Of a DNA stretch of 64,000 bases, positions 61,139-64,000 are shown piece by piece. The notes below the pieces were generated by a model. That model was not told the origin of the DNA and did not search any database. It worked only from the letters and a program-made list of their open reading frames with translations. Numbering within the stretch: position 1 is the first letter of the stretch; each line of letters opens with the position of its first letter. A program made the translations under genes and the position numbers. Source of the DNA: Lederbergia wuyishanensis (GTDB lineage: Bacteria; Bacillota; Bacilli; Bacillales; Bacillaceae_C); NCBI RefSeq assembly GCF_022900255.1, contig NZ_JALIRM010000001.1, positions 186,001-250,000 on the forward strand, read 5' to 3'.

Positions 61139-63514
61139 ATGGTCTATATAAAGAAATTATCAATATCATTATTATTTATATTTCTAGTTTGGCAAATAGT
61201 ATATACACCTTCCGTTTTTGCAGAAAAGGCATCTATCGAAATATCTATGCAAGAGGGCTATGAAGGAATGATAAAAGGTGGGCGAGGCTTTCCCATAAAA
61301 GTTATTTTGAAAAATAACGGCCCAGATTTTAACGGAGATATGTTAATTTCATTTTCTAGTGACTACAATGCAGGCGGGGCAAAAGCTATTAAAGTTGACC
61401 TTCCTCAAAAAAGTGAGAAAACATATGAAGTCATAATGCCTGGTATTTCTCTATATGATTCAAATTTAATTAAAGAAAATATTTCTTTATACGAAGGAAG
61501 CTGGAAGAAAGGGAAAAAGGTTTCTACTACAGGTAGAGCAAAATTAACCTATCGTTCAGTTGAAAACAACCAAGCAACAATAGGGCTTATTAGTGAGAAT
61601 CCTGATCGATTAAAAGAATTACAAATTATTAAATTCAATGGAAAGCAACCGATTATGGTTCACTTAACAAAAGAAAATATTCCAAATGATGCAACCGGAC
61701 TGCAATTTTTTGATTATTTAGTTATAGACGACTATTCAGTATCGGAATTGTCTGAAAAGCAACAAAAAGCTATTACGGGCTGGGTAAATGGAGGAGGTTC
61801 AATACTTGTAGGTGCATCCGCTAAAGCCCAGCATACGTGGGGGGATCTTGAGCAATTTTTACCAATGCAAGCATCTCATAAAGAAACAATAAATGATTTA
61901 TTCTTTTTGCAATCAATGGATGAAAAGCCATCTTTTACTTCACTTGAAATTCGAACAGGGGATGTAGCAAAAGATTCCGAAATAAAACTGGCTACAGGTA
62001 ATATGCCGATTATTGTTATGAGAAAAATAGGTGAAGGAGAAGTTTGGCAAACGGCCTTTTCATTAGGTGAGGAGCCTTTATCCTCGTGGAAAGGATATTC
62101 AGAATGGTTGCATTCCATTCTATCTATGATGAATTCTAAATATAATAGCAATTTTAAACAAGAAGGGATTTTTCAACCAATTTATTATACGCTTGGTTCA
62201 ACGAATGAATTATTTTCCGCTTCAACTTTTTCTATTGGTACAGTCGTGTTAATTATGATAGGATACATGGTCATCATTATTCCGATATTATATATTGTTT
62301 TAAGGAAACTAGATAAGAGAGAACATGCATGGTGGATAATACCAACTGTATCAATTATTATGTCGACTGGTATTTTTGTTATTGGTGCAAAAGATCGTCT
62401 TAAAAGTCCTCAACTCGCTGAGATGGGTGTATTTAAGGCAAATCAGAGCGGAGAAATTAGAGGAATGTATACTGCAACAGTATTTTCGAATCGCAGTGGA
62501 GATTATCAATTAACTGTTCCAAAAGAGCAGTTTTATGGGATTCCTATTAGTAATGGTGACGTATTCGTTGGGGATAAGAGGTTAGAAAAAGCAATAATAT
62601 CAGAAACGAGAAGTGATTTTAAGTACGATTTTGCTGACGTAGAGTATTGGTCAGCTAGATCAATTGTGGGCTATGCTACAAAGCAAGTAAGCGGACAATT
62701 TGATATTGATCTTGAAGTTAATAATAACAGCCTGAAAGGAAAAATTGTCAATCATTATCCATATAATTTTGAAGAATTATATCTTTGGTCGGGGAATTTT
62801 GCCTATAAGCTTGGTGCGGCAAAAGAAGGTGAAACTATTGATGTAGACCTGAAATTGAAAGAAGCAATTTTAACAGCACCTACTGATGATGGAAACTATG
62901 GTTACCAAAATAATGGAGAACTTGAAGAGATGAAAAAAGAAGAACTAAAGATGGCGATTATTTCTAATGCCACTTCTTTCACCTCTACTGATAATTTGCC
63001 GATTGTTTTTGGATATACAAACAACAAAATTATTGAAGTTGGACTATCGAATAAAAAGGAAAAAAATAGTCGCTCCTCTGTTATCTACCAACCATTTTCT
63101 GCAAGTGGAAAGATTACAGGACCATTTGCCTTGCAGAGTAGTCAACTATCGATTGATATAACTCCAATCGAAGGAAATATATATGATAAAGTCGAAATGT
63201 ATGAAATTGCATTGGAAGATGGGACTTATCAGATATTGTTAACATTACCTGAACAGATTGACTCGAGTAAGGCAGTGTTTGATTCTATACAATACAGTAC
63301 GAATGGATACGGTTCTTACAAGCTTTACTTTTTAAATGTGAAAACGGGTGATTATGTTCCAATGGAAGAAGGGCAATCAGGAGTAGAAAAGGATCATTTA
63401 GGGGAGTTTGTTTCTGATAACGGGCAAATTACAATAAAGTTAGAAAAATTCAATTCAATTAACGAACCATATATTAGTATCCCGGAGTTTGTCGTAAAAG
63501 GAGCGGTAAAATAA
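61139..63514 (+). CDS. Large exported membrane protein, partner of an ABC ATPase
   Basis: 791 residues. Signal peptide (residues 1-28, ending VFAEKA), an outer beta-domain with KGGRGFPIKVILKNNGP (NEW1/CARDB-like), a segment resembling a glutamine-amidotransferase-like fold around DYLVIDDYSVSEL and GWVNGGGSILVGA, a pair of membrane helices near residues 365-420 separated by a short basic loop, and a second outer beta-domain of about 370 residues. GGGGGACAAT precedes ATG 61139. The last base is the first of the ATPase start codon. I recognise no named family; membership of an envelope ABC system is inferred from coupling. Confidence 0.75.
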   Translation: MVYIKKLSISLLFIFLVWQIVYTPSVFAEKASIEISMQEGYEGMIKGGRGFPIKVILKNNGPDFNGDMLISFSSDYNAGGAKAIKVDLPQKSEKTYEVIMPGISLYDSNLIKENISLYEGSWKKGKKVSTTGRAKLTYRSVENNQATIGLISENPDRLKELQIIKFNGKQPIMVHLTKENIPNDATGLQFFDYLVIDDYSVSELSEKQQKAITGWVNGGGSILVGASAKAQHTWGDLEQFLPMQASHKETINDLFFLQSMDEKPSFTSLEIRTGDVAKDSEIKLATGNMPIIVMRKIGEGEVWQTAFSLGEEPLSSWKGYSEWLHSILSMMNSKYNSNFKQEGIFQPIYYTLGSTNELFSASTFSIGTVVLIMIGYMVIIIPILYIVLRKLDKREHAWWIIPTVSIIMSTGIFVIGAKDRLKSPQLAEMGVFKANQSGEIRGMYTATVFSNRSGDYQLTVPKEQFYGIPISNGDVFVGDKRLEKAIISETRSDFKYDFADVEYWSARSIVGYATKQVSGQFDIDLEVNNNSLKGKIVNHYPYNFEELYLWSGNFAYKLGAAKEGETIDVDLKLKEAILTAPTDDGNYGYQNNGELEEMKKEELKMAIISNATSFTSTDNLPIVFGYTNNKIIEVGLSNKKEKNSRSSVIYQPFSASGKITGPFALQSSQLSIDITPIEGNIYDKVEMYEIALEDGTYQILLTLPEQIDSSKAVFDSIQYSTNGYGSYKLYFLNVKTGDYVPMEEGQSGVEKDHLGEFVSDNGQITIKLEKFNSINEPYISIPEFVVKGAVK

Positions 63515-64000
63515 TGATAGAGATAAATGGATTAACAAAAAAATACGGCTCCTTTACAGCACTGGATTCATTAACAATTAATATAGGGAAAGGAATTGTT
63601 TTTGGAGTAGTAGGTCATAACGGTGCGGGAAAATCTACTGCATTTTCAATATTAGCTACATTACTTTCACCAACATCGGGTACGGCAGTAATTAATGGGG
63701 CTAGTGTAACTCAAGAACCTGAAAAAGTTCGGAAGCAAATAGGATATATGCCAGATTTCTTTGGGGTGTATGATCATTTACGAGTTAATGAATATTTGGA
63801 TTTTTATGGTGCGAGTTATTCGATATCTGCAAGAGATCGAGCAGAGCTTATCCCACAATTATTAGATTTAGTTAATTTAACAGAAAAGGAGAATTCCTAC
63901 GTGGATGTTCTCTCCCGTGGAATGAAACAGAGACTTTGTCTTGCTAGATCTCTAATCCACGATCCTGAAGTGTTGATTCTAGATGAACCTGCTTCAGGTC
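63514..64000 (+). CDS. ABC transporter ATP-binding protein (3' end outside the window)
   Basis: First 162 residues only. Walker A VGHNGAGKST at about 34-43, Q-loop region IGYMPDFFGVYDHL, signature LSRGMKQRL (Ser-Arg-Gly in place of Ser-Gly-Gly) and Walker B VLILDEPASG. Typical of drug/antibiotic-type exporters (YxlF/CcmA-like). It shares one base with the preceding stop (TAATG), so the pair is translationally coupled. The gene continues beyond 64000; permease genes probably follow. Confidence 0.92.
   Translation, partial: MIEINGLTKKYGSFTALDSLTINIGKGIVFGVVGHNGAGKSTAFSILATLLSPTSGTAVINGASVTQEPEKVRKQIGYMPDFFGVYDHLRVNEYLDFYGASYSISARDRAELIPQLLDLVNLTEKENSYVDVLSRGMKQRLCLARSLIHDPEVLILDEPASG

Noticed and set aside
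1-64000. Anti-phage island, prophage or CRISPR array
   Set aside because: No integrase, phage structural gene, restriction enzyme, Cas gene or spaced direct-repeat array was seen; the only tandem repeat has no unique spacers.

Overview
The window is chromosomal DNA of a low-GC, spore-forming Bacillaceae (Bacillus sensu lato). Support: two alpha/beta-type small acid-soluble spore proteins (one behind a sigma-G-like promoter), a Spo0E-type phosphatase, squalene-hopene/sporulenol cyclase, AAGGAGG-type ribosome sites with many TTG/GTG starts, U-tailed hairpin terminators, and a backbone in the gene order I remember for the B. subtilis ykoY-sspD-ktrD-ykrP ... clpE-ykvI-ykvS-ptsHI ... ykwC-cheV-ykyB-ykuJ-darB-ccpC region. 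No rRNA, tRNA, CRISPR array, phage module or intact insertion sequence was seen.

Layout. 0-5 kb: nucleobase permease with a benzil-reductase-like SDR, a frameshifted relic of a sugar isomerase/epimerase, and a GH36 alpha-galactosidase-like gene. 5-9 kb: sqhC divergent from a DUF2515 gene that overlaps a small membrane-protein gene, then a decayed open frame. 9-12 kb: a polar amino-acid ABC importer whose binding-protein gene is separated from permease/ATPase by a hairpin. 13-17 kb: xylR facing away from xylAB, with promoter, palindrome and cre visible. 17-22 kb: OsmC, M42 aminopeptidase, an aminoglycoside/choline-kinase-fold gene with a probable AUU start, release factor 3, a long SASP. 22-33 kb: RND exporter, Mn2+ riboswitch plus TerC, SspD, KtrD, diaminopimelate dehydrogenase, radical SAM protein, acyltransferase, Spo0E-like. 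33-36 kb: three-gene sugar-oxidation set (TIM-barrel isomerase, SMP-30 lactonase, SDR). 36-47 kb: clpE with three CtsR boxes, ykvI, lipoprotein, CPBP protease, ykvS, the MoxR/DUF58/DUF4129 operon, ptsHI. 48-54.6 kb: a catabolic island (two Gfo/Idh oxidoreductases, VOC protein, FadR-type regulator, mannonate dehydratase, UxuB-type SDR, aldo/keto reductase). 55-64 kb: an SDR lacking the usual catalytic Tyr/Lys, ykwC, cheV, ykyB, ykuJ, darB, ccpC, and a large exported membrane protein coupled to an ABC ATPase cut by the window end.

How it fits together. Conserved housekeeping, sporulation and regulatory genes are interrupted by blocks for plant-type carbohydrates: alpha-galactoside, xylose, uronate/keto-sugar and lactone metabolism. 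Two blocks carry cre-like sites, so carbon catabolite control through the HPr encoded here (with its regulatory Ser46) is likely. None of the sugar blocks carries its own transporter. The most unusual points are the 48-54.6 kb island, an IS3/IS150-family relic sitting inside the loop of what looks like a split bidirectional terminator, a 51-bp hairpin-bearing tandem repeat, and the AUU-start kinase gene placed right behind a hairpin. All functional calls come from reading the sequence and remembered family features; no database search was run.
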